The notes beneath the pieces are model-generated. The model did no database searches, was not told the DNA's origin, and saw only the letters and a program-made list of their open reading frames with translations. A DNA stretch of 8,253 bases from assembly GCA_017964755.1 (NCBI GenBank), contig JAGCRI010000106.1, forward strand, positions 1 through 8,253. Direction: 5' to 3'. Source of the DNA: Bacteroidales bacterium (GTDB taxonomy: Bacteria > Bacteroidota > Bacteroidia > Bacteroidales > WCHB1-69). Position 1 is the first letter of the stretch. The number at the start of each line of letters is the position of its first letter. A program made the translations under genes and the position numbers. Positions 1 through 8,000 of the stretch are shown here, piece by piece.

Positions 1-291
1 CTGCTCCAATTCCTGCTGCGTGGCGCCCTCCGCGGCTGCATTAACCATACATAGCACGAATGTGATACCCATCGGCGAATAGATAAAACTCTCACCGCTT
101 TCGTCCTCATCATTCACTGTCTTGAAAAACTTCAAAGCGAAATCATTATTGCCGGAGACAAAAGCGGCCTCCTGCCCTGTGAAACGTATTGGCTGTGGCT
201 TTTCACCCTGAGTAACCACTATTTCTTCCTGACCTGATAACGACATCATCATACAAAAACAAAATGCTAATAAATAAAAATATCTTTTCAT
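1..291 (-). CDS. Secreted serpin (serine protease inhibitor), N-terminal 97 residues, cut by the left edge
   Basis: Seen: an open frame of exactly 97 codons runs from the ATG at 291-289 to base 1 without a stop. It begins with a signal peptide (MKRY, a hydrophobic stretch, SLSG before QEE near residue 20). The two cysteines at 11 and 13 do not form a lipobox, so periplasmic or secreted is more likely than lipoprotein. Residues 49-97 match the serpin N-terminus: helix A (NDFALKFFKTV), then FIYSPMGITFVLCMVNAAAEG, the equivalent of the family's conserved FxSPxSIxxALxMxxxGAxG stretch, then TQQEL. Known: serpins trap serine or cysteine proteases through a reactive-centre loop near the C-terminus. 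That loop lies outside the window, so neither inhibition nor target can be judged. The gene follows the ABC permease by 74 bp but has its own -7 box, so it may be transcribed separately. The family call is firm; the role (defence against host or neighbouring proteases) is inference. Confidence 0.88.
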   Translation of the reverse strand, partial: MKRYFYLLAFCFCMMMSLSGQEEIVVTQGEKPQPIRFTGQEAAFVSGNNDFALKFFKTVNDEDESGESFIYSPMGITFVLCMVNAAAEGATQQELEQ

Positions 292-333
292 GAACAAAAT
301 TTTTTAAATGATATAAGGCAAAAACAGCAATCC

Positions 334-341
334 CAAAGATA
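334..341 (-). promoter_or_regulatory. Bacteroidetes-type -7 box before the serpin gene
   Basis: On the minus strand this reads TATCTTTG, a full match to the TAnnTTTG -7 consensus used by the Bacteroidetes primary sigma factor. It lies 42 bp before the serpin ATG, which would give a leader of roughly 35 nt. No TTTG-type -33 box is found at the usual distance of about 19-23 bp. Assigned from motif and position only. Confidence 0.5.
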
Positions 342-365
342 AATCTTGAATAACAATCCCCTCTC

Positions 366-1595
366 CTACTCATATCTTACAGCACGTACCGGTGTAACCT
401 TGCGTGCAACGAAGTATGCAGGAACAAGCACCGCTAAAAGACACAACGCAACAACAGCAAGATTTATTCCTATAATATCACCCCATTGTACCATAACAGG
501 CACAGAGTCAACATAATAAGCTTCTTCTGACAACTTAACGATATGAAAATGCTTTTGAATCAGACAGGCGGACAGAGCGATTATGTTACCTATAACAAGC
601 CCTTTCACAACGACTTTTGTAGCCACAAGAAGAAAAATTGAAATAATACGCTTGTTTTTCATTCCCATAGTTTTTAAAATACCTATTGTTGGAATCTGTT
701 CCAAAATAATTATGAAAAAAGTTGAAATGACAGTAACAAGACATACTATAAAAGTGATTGTAAGCAGCACCCACACATTGGCAGAGAACATATCCATCCA
801 CTCGAAAATCTGCGGGTAAATCTGCTGTATAGGCTCGGCCTTCATATCAGCCCCCACCACAGCATTTGCGAATTTGGCAAACTGTGGTGTCTTATCGAAA
901 TCGTGGAGCATAACCTCAATTCCCCCGACTTTGCCTTCGCCGTTTTCATAAAGTTTCTGCACCTGCCTCAAATCGACAATGGCGAACGCCTCATCATATT
1001 CGGGGAGCCCAGTCGCGTAGATTCCGCAAATTGTAAAGCTGCGGTACTTCGGCGGGTTCTGGACAAAATAAAGGCGCACCTTGTCACCTATCTTCAAATT
1101 CAGTTTGTCGGCATGATACGATGAAACGACAATCTGGCTATTCTGCTTTGACGTATCTTGGGTCGGGGCAGAGCCTTCTATAATATTTGTCTCAAAACCG
1201 TCAGAATAAAAATTTGGCTCAACACCTTTCAGCACAACCCCTTCCACTTGGTCGTCAGTCTTAATTATCCCCACTTTTGTAAAATAAAAATGAAGACTTT
1301 TCACATCCTTGTGTTTCAACAGCGTATCAACAAAAGGCAGGTCGCGGTCGAAAGGCACCGGCTCGTATGAATAATTGATGGCGAGATTTGAGATGCGGAC
1401 GTGCGCCCCCATGTCAACAATCTTCTTTGAGAGAATTGCTCTGTAACCTTCAGTTACGGTAAGCGAAAGTATCATTATCACTATTGCGAGCGCAATACCG
1501 GTCACCGAAAGTCTGACGATAGGACGTGCATAACTCCCACCCTTGTTGGAAAGCAGCTGTTTTGAAATGCGGTAGTCGATCGGCAGGTGCCCCAT
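366..1595 (-). CDS. LolC/LolE/FtsX-type ABC transporter permease (MacB-like periplasmic domain)
   Basis: Probable inner-membrane permease of an ABC system that releases lipoproteins from the inner membrane or does similar mechanical work in the envelope. The 409-residue protein has the family layout: one N-terminal membrane helix (about 27-46), a large periplasmic domain (about 47-270), then three helices (about 272-298, 318-344, 372-396). Between helices 2 and 3 is the cytoplasmic coupling segment (QIPTIGILKTMGMKNKRI), typical of LolC/E/FtsX proteins, and the protein ends in the usual RKVTPVRAVRYE. The frame stays open back to a TTG at 1643, but that extension would run into pcm; the ATG at 1595, 10 bp after the pcm stop, is preferred. 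No ATPase partner (LolD-like) is present, so it must be encoded elsewhere. LolC and LolE cannot be told apart from sequence alone, so no symbol is given. Last gene of the probable five-gene unit. Confidence 0.85.
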   Translation of the reverse strand: MGHLPIDYRISKQLLSNKGGSYARPIVRLSVTGIALAIVIMILSLTVTEGYRAILSKKIVDMGAHVRISNLAINYSYEPVPFDRDLPFVDTLLKHKDVKSLHFYFTKVGIIKTDDQVEGVVLKGVEPNFYSDGFETNIIEGSAPTQDTSKQNSQIVVSSYHADKLNLKIGDKVRLYFVQNPPKYRSFTICGIYATGLPEYDEAFAIVDLRQVQKLYENGEGKVGGIEVMLHDFDKTPQFAKFANAVVGADMKAEPIQQIYPQIFEWMDMFSANVWVLLTITFIVCLVTVISTFFIIILEQIPTIGILKTMGMKNKRIISIFLLVATKVVVKGLVIGNIIALSACLIQKHFHIVKLSEEAYYVDSVPVMVQWGDIIGINLAVVALCLLAVLVPAYFVARKVTPVRAVRYE

Positions 1596-1605
1596 AATGG
1601 AAAAA

Positions 1606-2250
1606 TTAGTTCCTTTTTGACTTGTGTTCAAGCATTGGCACAAAAACGAAATCGCCGTATGACTCTTCTGTCACTTCACCGTTTGAGTCCTTTATGATTC
1701 GCTTCATCACCTGCTTGCCCTGCCCAACCGGGATGACCATAATGCCATCGGGGGCGAGCTGGCTAAGCAATGCGGGCGGGACATTCGGAGCGCCACAGGT
1801 TACAATAATCCTGTTGAACGGTGCAAATGCCAGCAGTCCGGCAAATCCATCGCCGCATCTGAGAATTATTTTCGGGTCAATCTTGCTAATGATCTCCTTG
1901 GTCTTCACAAAAAGGTCAACGTGCCGTTCCACAGAGAAGACCTTTGCGCCCATTGCGCCGAGCACCGCCGCCTGATAGCCGGAGCCGGTGCCTATCTCCA
2001 ATATTTTGTCATTTTTGCCAACGCTAAGGAGCTGTGTCTGGAACGCCACTGTTGACGGCTGCGAAATTGTCTGGCCGCAATGAATCGGCAGCGGGGTGTC
2101 ATTATAAGCCCTGCTCCACAAATATGACTCCACAAAAAGATGCCTGTCCACCTTCTCCATGGCGGACAGGACATTTTCATCTGTAATTCCCTTATTCCTA
2201 AGGGTTTCAATCATATTTCTCTTTGCTCCCTGCAGCAAAAACGAATCCAT
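1606..2250 (-). CDS. pcm: Protein-L-isoaspartate O-methyltransferase
   Basis: Repairs aged proteins: it transfers a methyl group from S-adenosylmethionine to the abnormal L-isoaspartyl residues that arise from Asn deamidation or Asp isomerisation, starting their return to Asp. The 214-residue length is normal for the family. Seen in order: GQTISQP (59-65, substrate-site motif), SAM motif I LEIGTGSGYQAAVLG (84-98), the acidic strand-end SVER (106-109), CGDG (132-135), APFNRIIVT (143-151) and PVGQG (174-178), with FVPML near the C-terminus. All diagnostic motifs are intact, so it should be active. The ATG at 2250 is taken as start; a second Met at residue 13 (MIETLRNKGI) is a possible shorter start. 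It sits 18 bp after the DUF3078 gene and 10 bp before the permease, consistent with co-transcription. Pcm is usually cytosolic and linked to stress and stationary-phase survival. Confidence 0.95.
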   Translation of the reverse strand: MDSFLLQGAKRNMIETLRNKGITDENVLSAMEKVDRHLFVESYLWSRAYNDTPLPIHCGQTISQPSTVAFQTQLLSVGKNDKILEIGTGSGYQAAVLGAMGAKVFSVERHVDLFVKTKEIISKIDPKIILRCGDGFAGLLAFAPFNRIIVTCGAPNVPPALLSQLAPDGIMVIPVGQGKQVMKRIIKDSNGEVTEESYGDFVFVPMLEHKSKRN

Positions 2251-2268
2251 AGACCGTAATTTGGGAGA

Positions 2269-3231
2269 TTAGAAACTATATCCTATACCAAGTCCGAGCA
2301 CTTCCTTAAATTGGACGCGGGGTCCGGTGTTGCCGTGGCGGTCGGTGATTTTAACCTCATCGTAATATTTCAACGATGTCATCAAAGAAACATTCAAGAC
2401 CTTGAGGAATTGGTATGAAATCATGAAATCCCAGTCAACGTTGAAATTCCCGAATTTTTTGGTGTAAGGGGTGAACAATGTCAATGATGAGAGAATCTTC
2501 AAATTCTTGATTCGCGTGTAAGTGATGGCGGCCTTGAAGGTGAGACCGACTTCAATTTTGTAAGTCTTGTCAAGCGGCACACCATACTTTTCACGAAGAA
2601 GGCTGTCGGTGGCGGTGGTTACACGTCCGGCCACAGGAGAAAGATAGAGGGAGAAAATGTCGTTTGGTTTCCAGTCGATACCGAGTGAAACATCTGTGTA
2701 TGAAGGGTTAAGGAACTTTGAAGTGAGTGTAGGTTTCACCGTATCAGTAAGTTCCGCCACAGAGTAGTCGTAATCATACATATATTGTGTTCTGAAACTA
2801 CCCAAAACCGTAAGGAACCATGTCTTATGGAATTCCCAGCCGAATTTTGTGAAGAAATTGAGTTTGTCGTTAGATTTCTTCCAAGGGTAACGGCTTGATG
2901 ACACGTAAGTTGTTCCGAGTTCGGTGTCAAGGTTAGAATCCCAAGCGATATTTCCTTTTTTATAGTTCAGAAAGAGATTTGCGAAGACCACACCGGTAAG
3001 GTTGCTGTTTCCGCCGGCCGCCCAGTTGATGAGCTGTGTCTGCGTAAGGTTAAGGCCTGTGATACCCGAGAACTTCCAATTCACCGAGTCAGGCACTTCT
3101 CCGTTCTGCTTAACCTCGACCGATGAAGCTGCGGTAGCCGCTTTTGCCACATCCTCTGTCTTAGGCTCATCTTGAGCAAACAACGGGAATGAAATCAGTG
3201 CCACAATGGCAAAAAATAATATTTTTTTCAT
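2269..3231 (-). CDS. DUF3078 outer-membrane beta-barrel protein
   Basis: A 320-residue Bacteroidetes-specific protein of unknown function. Seen: a clear signal peptide (1-20, ending PLFAQ before DEPK), an Ala/Glu/Lys-rich spacer (about 21-45), then the family hallmark around residues 60-80, LNLTQTQLINWAAGGNSNL (the conserved NWAAGG core). The rest is alternating polar/aromatic strands (for example LFLNYKKGNIAWDSNLDTEL, FSLYLSPVAGRVTT, KILSSLTLFTPYTKKFGN), and the chain ends in GLGIGYSF. A terminal Phe is the usual outer-membrane beta-barrel insertion signal. Known: DUF3078 proteins are widespread in Bacteroidetes and uncharacterised, and no substrate can be read from the sequence. It follows mscL by 32 bp and precedes pcm by 18 bp, in the same probable operon. 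Outer-membrane location is well supported; any transport function would be a guess. Confidence 0.83.
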   Translation of the reverse strand: MKKILFFAIVALISFPLFAQDEPKTEDVAKAATAASSVEVKQNGEVPDSVNWKFSGITGLNLTQTQLINWAAGGNSNLTGVVFANLFLNYKKGNIAWDSNLDTELGTTYVSSSRYPWKKSNDKLNFFTKFGWEFHKTWFLTVLGSFRTQYMYDYDYSVAELTDTVKPTLTSKFLNPSYTDVSLGIDWKPNDIFSLYLSPVAGRVTTATDSLLREKYGVPLDKTYKIEVGLTFKAAITYTRIKNLKILSSLTLFTPYTKKFGNFNVDWDFMISYQFLKVLNVSLMTSLKYYDEVKITDRHGNTGPRVQFKEVLGLGIGYSF

Positions 3232-3263
3232 AGCCTTAAAATTTATAAAAAAGTACTATTCAA

Positions 3264-3719
3264 TTATTTAGCCTGATTTTTCAACAAATCTCTAAGTTCA
3301 GTAAGAAGAATTGTATCCTGAGATGGTTTCGGTTCCGGTGCCGGTTCTTCAGCTGGAGCAGCCGGTGCTTCCTTCTCCTGTTTCTTCACCATATTTGTAG
3401 CCTTATTTATCAGCTTAATCACCATGAAGATACAGAATGCAACTATGAGGAAGTCAACCGTTGTCTGGATAAAGTTGCCATAACGCAAGGTTACCGCCTC
3501 TTTCACCACTTCATCGCCATTCATCACCGCCTCGCGCAGTGTAACTGACAACGTAGTGAAGTCAACATTACCTATTAAAGCGCCAATCAACGGCATCAAG
3601 AGGTCATTGACCAAGGAGGTTACAATTTTGCCGAATGCGCCACCAATGATAACACCAATTGCCATGTCAACAACATTGCCTTTCATGGCAAACTCTTTAA
3701 ATTCCTGTAACAGTTTCAT
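3264..3719 (-). CDS. mscL: Large-conductance mechanosensitive channel MscL
   Basis: A safety valve in the inner membrane: a homopentamer that opens under membrane tension and releases solutes on sudden hypo-osmotic shock. The 151-residue protein has the whole family layout: amphipathic N-terminal helix (KLLQEFKEFAMKGN), TM1 (about 17-45, NVVDMAIGVIIGGAFGKIV), a periplasmic loop (about 50-80), TM2 (about 82-105, FIQTTVDFLIVAFCIFMVIK), a charged KKQEKE segment, a Pro/Ala/Glu-rich linker (117-133) and the C-terminal bundle helix (LLTELRDLLKNQ). Against my memory of E. coli MscL, G22, V23 and G26 of the pore are kept and L19 of the hydrophobic gate is Met. The frame can be extended two codons to a TTG at 3725, but the ATG at 3719 gives the normal N-terminus. 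It lies 54 bp after the arginase-like gene, with no clear promoter between. Confidence 0.96.
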   Translation of the reverse strand: MKLLQEFKEFAMKGNVVDMAIGVIIGGAFGKIVTSLVNDLLMPLIGALIGNVDFTTLSVTLREAVMNGDEVVKEAVTLRYGNFIQTTVDFLIVAFCIFMVIKLINKATNMVKKQEKEAPAAPAEEPAPEPKPSQDTILLTELRDLLKNQAK

Positions 3720-3773
3720 ATTCAAAAAAATTTAAAAGTTAATAATATTTATTTTATTGATTTTCAAAAGATT

Positions 3774-4952
3774 TCACTTATTCAACTTATTATAAGTCCT
3801 CCACCACCTCTCAGGGATTTTGTCTTTGCAAGCCGCCTGATAATCCTTTTCCGAACAGGGCAGATAATACTTCTGTTTCATGTCGCTGTTTGTGCTTAGA
3901 ATAGGCACGAGCATCCACCAACGGCGGGTTTTCTTGCTGCAGAAGAAGACTAATTCATCAACGGCCTGCGACACGGGAACGGAGTAGCGCACATAATCGT
4001 TCTTGTTCTTGAAAAGCGTGTCGCCCACCCTGTTTGTCCAGCCTTCAACCAAATACCAGAGTATGTGTGCTATAAGCTGCGAAGTCTGGTTGTTATAGTC
4101 AAGCAGAGGGTCATACTCGTAAATGCCGAATGACGTCAGCTTGTCGTTAAGTCCGGCAAAGCGTGCCACCTGACAAATTTCCTCACCATAAAAGCCGTTG
4201 GATGAAGCATTTGGATTGCCTGGAGCATCGGGGCGGCGTACGGCAGAAATATCAAGCGAAACCATTTCGGCATTACGCATTATAGGCTCCACATCGTTCA
4301 AGTCGTAGCGCATCATGCCTACGCGGTACGTATCGAGGAAAAGCTCCTCCATCAAAGCCCGCTCCTCAGGACTATTCAAATAGGTTTGATAACCGACGTT
4401 TGAATAATTCAACAGAAAATTGGGCTTGTCCAATATTATCTTGTTAAGATAGGCATTTGAAGCGATAGGGCTTTGTTCATTTCCAATATCAAAACGTGAA
4501 TCGACAGCCACTATATTGACGACCTGTTCCAATTTACTGTATGCCAAATAGTTGGCGTATGCCAAATCGTTGCTTCCACCCAGAATCAGCGGCATGACGC
4601 CGGCTTCTATCAGCACAAGCAGAATTTCTGACAATATCCCGTATGTGTCATCAGGTGTATCACCTATTTTAAGATTCCCCAAATCCAAAATCCTCACCTC
4701 CTTGTCCCACCAGTAAAGCTGGTAGAACTGCCGCCGGATTTCATCGGGAGCCAGATTTGCCGACCTGTTATTGAAAGCATTTCTCGATTCGGGCACACCA
4801 ATGACCGCAAAATCGAACTCCGACAGGACCGGCTCGGACGAAGAGTCTTCAAAAAAAGTTACAGCATTATATATCAACGATTTTCCCGCCGCATCCGTAA
4901 ATGCCGCAACATCGCCTAACTGCGCCGCATCAAAAAAAGAGGAGAATTTCAT
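3774..4952 (-). CDS. Divergent arginase/formimidoylglutamase-family protein, probable loss of the dimanganese site
   Basis: A 392-residue ureohydrolase-fold protein of the type often annotated formimidoylglutamase in Bacteroidetes. Seen (numbered from the ATG at 4952): MPLILGGSNDLAYANY (120-135) in place of the GGDHS/GGGHD motif; VAVDSRFDIG (148-157) in place of DAHxD; SLDISAVRRPDAPGNP (232-247) in place of SxDxDxxDPxxAPG; and IYEYDPLLDYNNQTSQL (277-293), matching the late EvNP..D..G.TA region. Of the six usual metal ligands, Asp151, Asp155 and Asp234 remain, while the two His and the second Asp of SxDxD are Asn128, Arg153 and Ser236. A C-terminal extension (about 315-392) is rich in Trp (TRRWWM, PERWWRTYNK) and is not part of classical arginases. 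Catalysis is therefore doubtful; a binding or structural role is possible. The frame could begin at a TTG at 4985, but that overlaps the -7 box at 4983-4990, so the ATG at 4952 is chosen. First gene of the minus-strand unit. Confidence 0.8.
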   Translation of the reverse strand: MKFSSFFDAAQLGDVAAFTDAAGKSLIYNAVTFFEDSSSEPVLSEFDFAVIGVPESRNAFNNRSANLAPDEIRRQFYQLYWWDKEVRILDLGNLKIGDTPDDTYGILSEILLVLIEAGVMPLILGGSNDLAYANYLAYSKLEQVVNIVAVDSRFDIGNEQSPIASNAYLNKIILDKPNFLLNYSNVGYQTYLNSPEERALMEELFLDTYRVGMMRYDLNDVEPIMRNAEMVSLDISAVRRPDAPGNPNASSNGFYGEEICQVARFAGLNDKLTSFGIYEYDPLLDYNNQTSQLIAHILWYLVEGWTNRVGDTLFKNKNDYVRYSVPVSQAVDELVFFCSKKTRRWWMLVPILSTNSDMKQKYYLPCSEKDYQAACKDKIPERWWRTYNKLNK

Positions 4953-4982
4953 ATTTAATGTTTTCCTGTCAAATTTGAATTG

Positions 4983-4990
4983 CAAAGATA
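4983..4990 (-). promoter_or_regulatory. Bacteroidetes-type -7 box for the minus-strand operon
   Basis: Reads TATCTTTG on the minus strand, a complete TAnnTTTG match, 30 bp before the ATG of the arginase-like gene. Transcription would begin near 4976 and give a leader of about 24 nt. The expected -33 position (roughly 5010-5015) holds no TTG on this strand. It is the only strong -7 match found before the five tightly spaced minus-strand genes. Confidence 0.55.
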
Positions 4991-5042
4991 CATTTTTTAG
5001 TGTTAATTTTTGATTGCATATTCATATTTATTTTAAAATGAT

Positions 5043-5050
5043 TACCTTTG
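5043..5050 (+). promoter_or_regulatory. Bacteroidetes-type -7 box for the 1006-residue surface protein
   Basis: TACCTTTG matches TAnnTTTG fully and ends 28 bp before the ATG at 5079. The predicted start of transcription is about 5056, with a short, A-rich leader (ttcaaaaaacaaaaaaagca) that lacks a Shine-Dalgarno sequence, as is usual in this phylum. A -33 box is not clear: the nearest candidates, TTTG at 5009-5012 and TTG at 5014-5016, are 30 and 26 bp away, more than usual. Confidence 0.55.
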
Positions 5051-5078
5051 CGGTTCAAAAAACAAAAAAAGCAATAAT

Positions 5079-8000
5079 ATGAGACGCACACTGCTGACGA
5101 TAGCAATCATCATGATTTGCATTGCAATAAAAGGACAAAATACCACAACCATAATTTTCACAGGGGAAGACCAACATGGGCAATGGGTTCAGCTTCACAA
5201 TGTCGTTGTAGAAAACATAACAAAGCAATGGCAGATTCCTCTATATTACCCTGACACTATCCTGATTTTGAAAAACCAAGTCGGGATAAATGATGAAGAG
5301 GCCAACGTATCGCAAAACGGCGCACTTGCCGTGAGTGTGAGCCCGAACCCGTTCAACGGCAGCACCGAAGCAGAACTTACAGTCATTGAAGAGGGGACTG
5401 CCCAGATGAAGATCAATGACATTAACGGCCGCAACGTTGCCTCACTGGCAACGCCACACCTTGTCCGTGGAAAACACTTTTTCAAGATAACACTCGCCAC
5501 ACCCCAGACGTACATTCTCAACATTTCAATCAACGGAAATTCTGTGAGCACAAAACTCATAAATGCATATTCAGGCGGCACAAACAGAATAGAAATGACC
5601 GGCTCCGCCGAAGCAATCGGGCAAAAAAAGCCTTTCCTCTTCGCTTCAAATCCGTTTTCGCAAGGCGACCTTATGAAATACTTCGGATACGTCATCCGCA
5701 ACGGGAGCACTTTCACCGATATAATTTCACAAAACCAAAACGGCAATGGAACCATCACCTTCCATTTCATTCTTCCCGATTCCATAATACCCCCCAGCAC
5801 TCTATGCAACGACACAATCATCACACAGTCAGCGACATTTTGCTCCGGAACAAGTTACATTTGGCGCGGGAAGACGCTCACCGCCGCAGGAGCATATTTC
5901 GATTCCCTGAAGACTTCAGCAGGCGGCTGCGACAGCATTTATTTCCTGTCACTTTCTTCACTCCCGACCACATTCTCAACACAATCTGCTTCTATATGCC
6001 AAGGTGCCACATATCCGTGGCACGGAAAGAGCTTATCGGCGGCAGGATTATATTCCGACACAATCACCGGGGCAAACGGCTGTGACAGTATCTGTTATCT
6101 GACTCTTTCCATTCTCCCGAACTCCTTGTCTTCACAATCTGTTACAATTTGTCCGAACTCGACATACTATTGGCATGGCAAAACGATATCAGCTGCCGGA
6201 GTCTATTCCGACACAATCCAATCTTCAAACGGCTGCGACAGCATCTGCCAACTGCTCGTAAGTATCGGAACCACATACTTTTTCCAGCTGAAAGACTCTA
6301 TACCTGCAGGGAGCACGCTTGTGTGGCACGGACAAACCCTCAACGCCGCAGGCATATACCACGACTATCTGAAAACCGCTGACGGCTGCGACAGCATTTA
6401 CCAGCTTGACCTCTCAATAATACAACCTGCACCAGTACCTTTCACCTGCGGAGTGTCGCTTGCCACCGACATTGACGGAAACACATACCATACCTTGCAG
6501 ATAGGGACACAATGCTGGATGAAGGAGAACCTCAAAACCACCAGATTCCCCAACGGCAACACAATTCCGACCTCTTCCTCTTCAAGCACAGTGCTGCCAT
6601 ACCTCTATTATCCGAACAACGACATCCAAAACGTTGCCGCATACGGATACCTATACAACTGGACAGCGGCGGTGAACTCCTCATCAGCGGGCGACTATCC
6701 GGTGCAAGGCGCCTGCCCTGACGGCTGGCACATCCCTAACATCAACGAATGGAAAACGCTTATCAACACTATAAAAGCCAACGGCTCATGGCTCTGCAAC
6801 AGCAACTCAAGCTACATAGCAAAAGCAGCGGCAAGCCAAGTCGGCTGGGCAACAGCGACTCAGACCTGCGCCGTAGGCAACGGCTTGAGCCAGAACAACG
6901 CAAGCGGATTCACAGCAATGCCTGCCGGAATTACAAGCGGACAATACACATACTATTTCGGCACAGATTGCAAAATATGGAGTAGTGAAGAGGGAACAAG
7001 CGACAATTCAGAGGGCTCATCCTTCTACCTGCAAAACACAAGCACCAATTTATATACCACTAATGGCATTTGGAGCAAGGGCTATTCATTTTCCGTACGC
7101 TGTCTGTACGGGGCTGGCGGCCAAATCAAAGTAACCACTTCTCAGATTTCAAGTGTCGGCTCAACAACGGCTGTCTGCGGAGGCGCAGTCAACATTGACG
7201 GCAACACACCAATCACAGCACGCGGCGTATGCTGGAGCACCTCGCCGAACCCGACAATTTCAAATCCGCACACCACTGACGGTAGCGGGCTCGGCTCATT
7301 CACCAGCACTATCACCGGGCTCACACCGCTCATACCATACTATGTCAGAGCATACGCCACCAACAGTTTCGGTACAGCATACGGCGAAGAGGTCGCAGTC
7401 GTCATACCAAATGCCAACGACGGCGCAACCTGCACCGGCACGCCCACTGTTACCGATAAAGACGGGAACACATACAACACCGTGCAAATTGGAAAACAAT
7501 GCTGGATGAAAGAAAACCTGCGTACAAAATCATATTCTGACGGACGGTCAATAACCTACGGCGCAAGCAACACAAGCACATCCACGGCATACTATTACTA
7601 TCCATACGGTTCCAACTCAAATATTACCACTTACGGTTTGCTTTACAACGTTGCGGCCGTCTTTGACGGGGCAGGCAGCAGTACGGCGAATCCGAGCGGC
7701 ATAAAGGGCATCTGCCCTAACGGCTGGCACCTCCCCTCACGCGCCGAATGGACACAACTGACTGACTACGTGGGTGCCAATCTCAATTTCCAATGTAACA
7801 GCTCATACAAAAACTACGCAAAATCAATGTGTTCCACATCAGGCTGGAACAACGGATATTCAGCTTGTACTCCGGGAAATTCTCCCGCCACAAACAACGC
7901 GACCGGTTTCTCAGTGCAGCCTGCCGGCTACTTTGACGGCAGCGCATACGCCTCATCAGGACAGCACTCCCGTATATGGACCACATACAAAAACAGCTCA

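Noticed and set aside
1596..1643. Upstream TTG start for the ABC permease
   Set aside because: It would overlap the end of pcm and add residues (MCQCLNTSQKG) not expected before the normal permease N-terminus; the ATG at 1595 fits better.
1622..1975. 117-residue plus-strand frame opposite pcm
   Set aside because: Antisense to the intact methyltransferase motifs; no recognisable domain.
3720..3725. Upstream TTG start for MscL
   Set aside because: Only two extra codons; the ATG at 3719 gives the standard MKxLQEFKEFAMKGN-type N-terminus with D18/G22 in family register.
4953..4985. Upstream TTG start for the arginase-like protein
   Set aside because: The TTG lies within the predicted -7 box (4983-4990); the ATG at 4952 has a normal A/T-rich leader.
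5246..5824. 192-residue open frame on the minus strand inside the surface-protein gene
   Set aside because: It lies wholly antisense to a convincing signal-peptide and domain-bearing frame, matches no family I know, and has no start context of its own.
5817..6428. CRISPR-like array
   Set aside because: The 153-bp periodic repeats are in frame, diverged at DNA level and encode a protein repeat; there are no short identical repeats with unique spacers.
7153..7509. 118-residue plus-strand open frame in another reading frame
   Set aside because: It overlaps the Fn3-like domain and start of FISUMP 2; its Ser/Thr/Pro/His-rich translation is what a shifted reading of that region gives.
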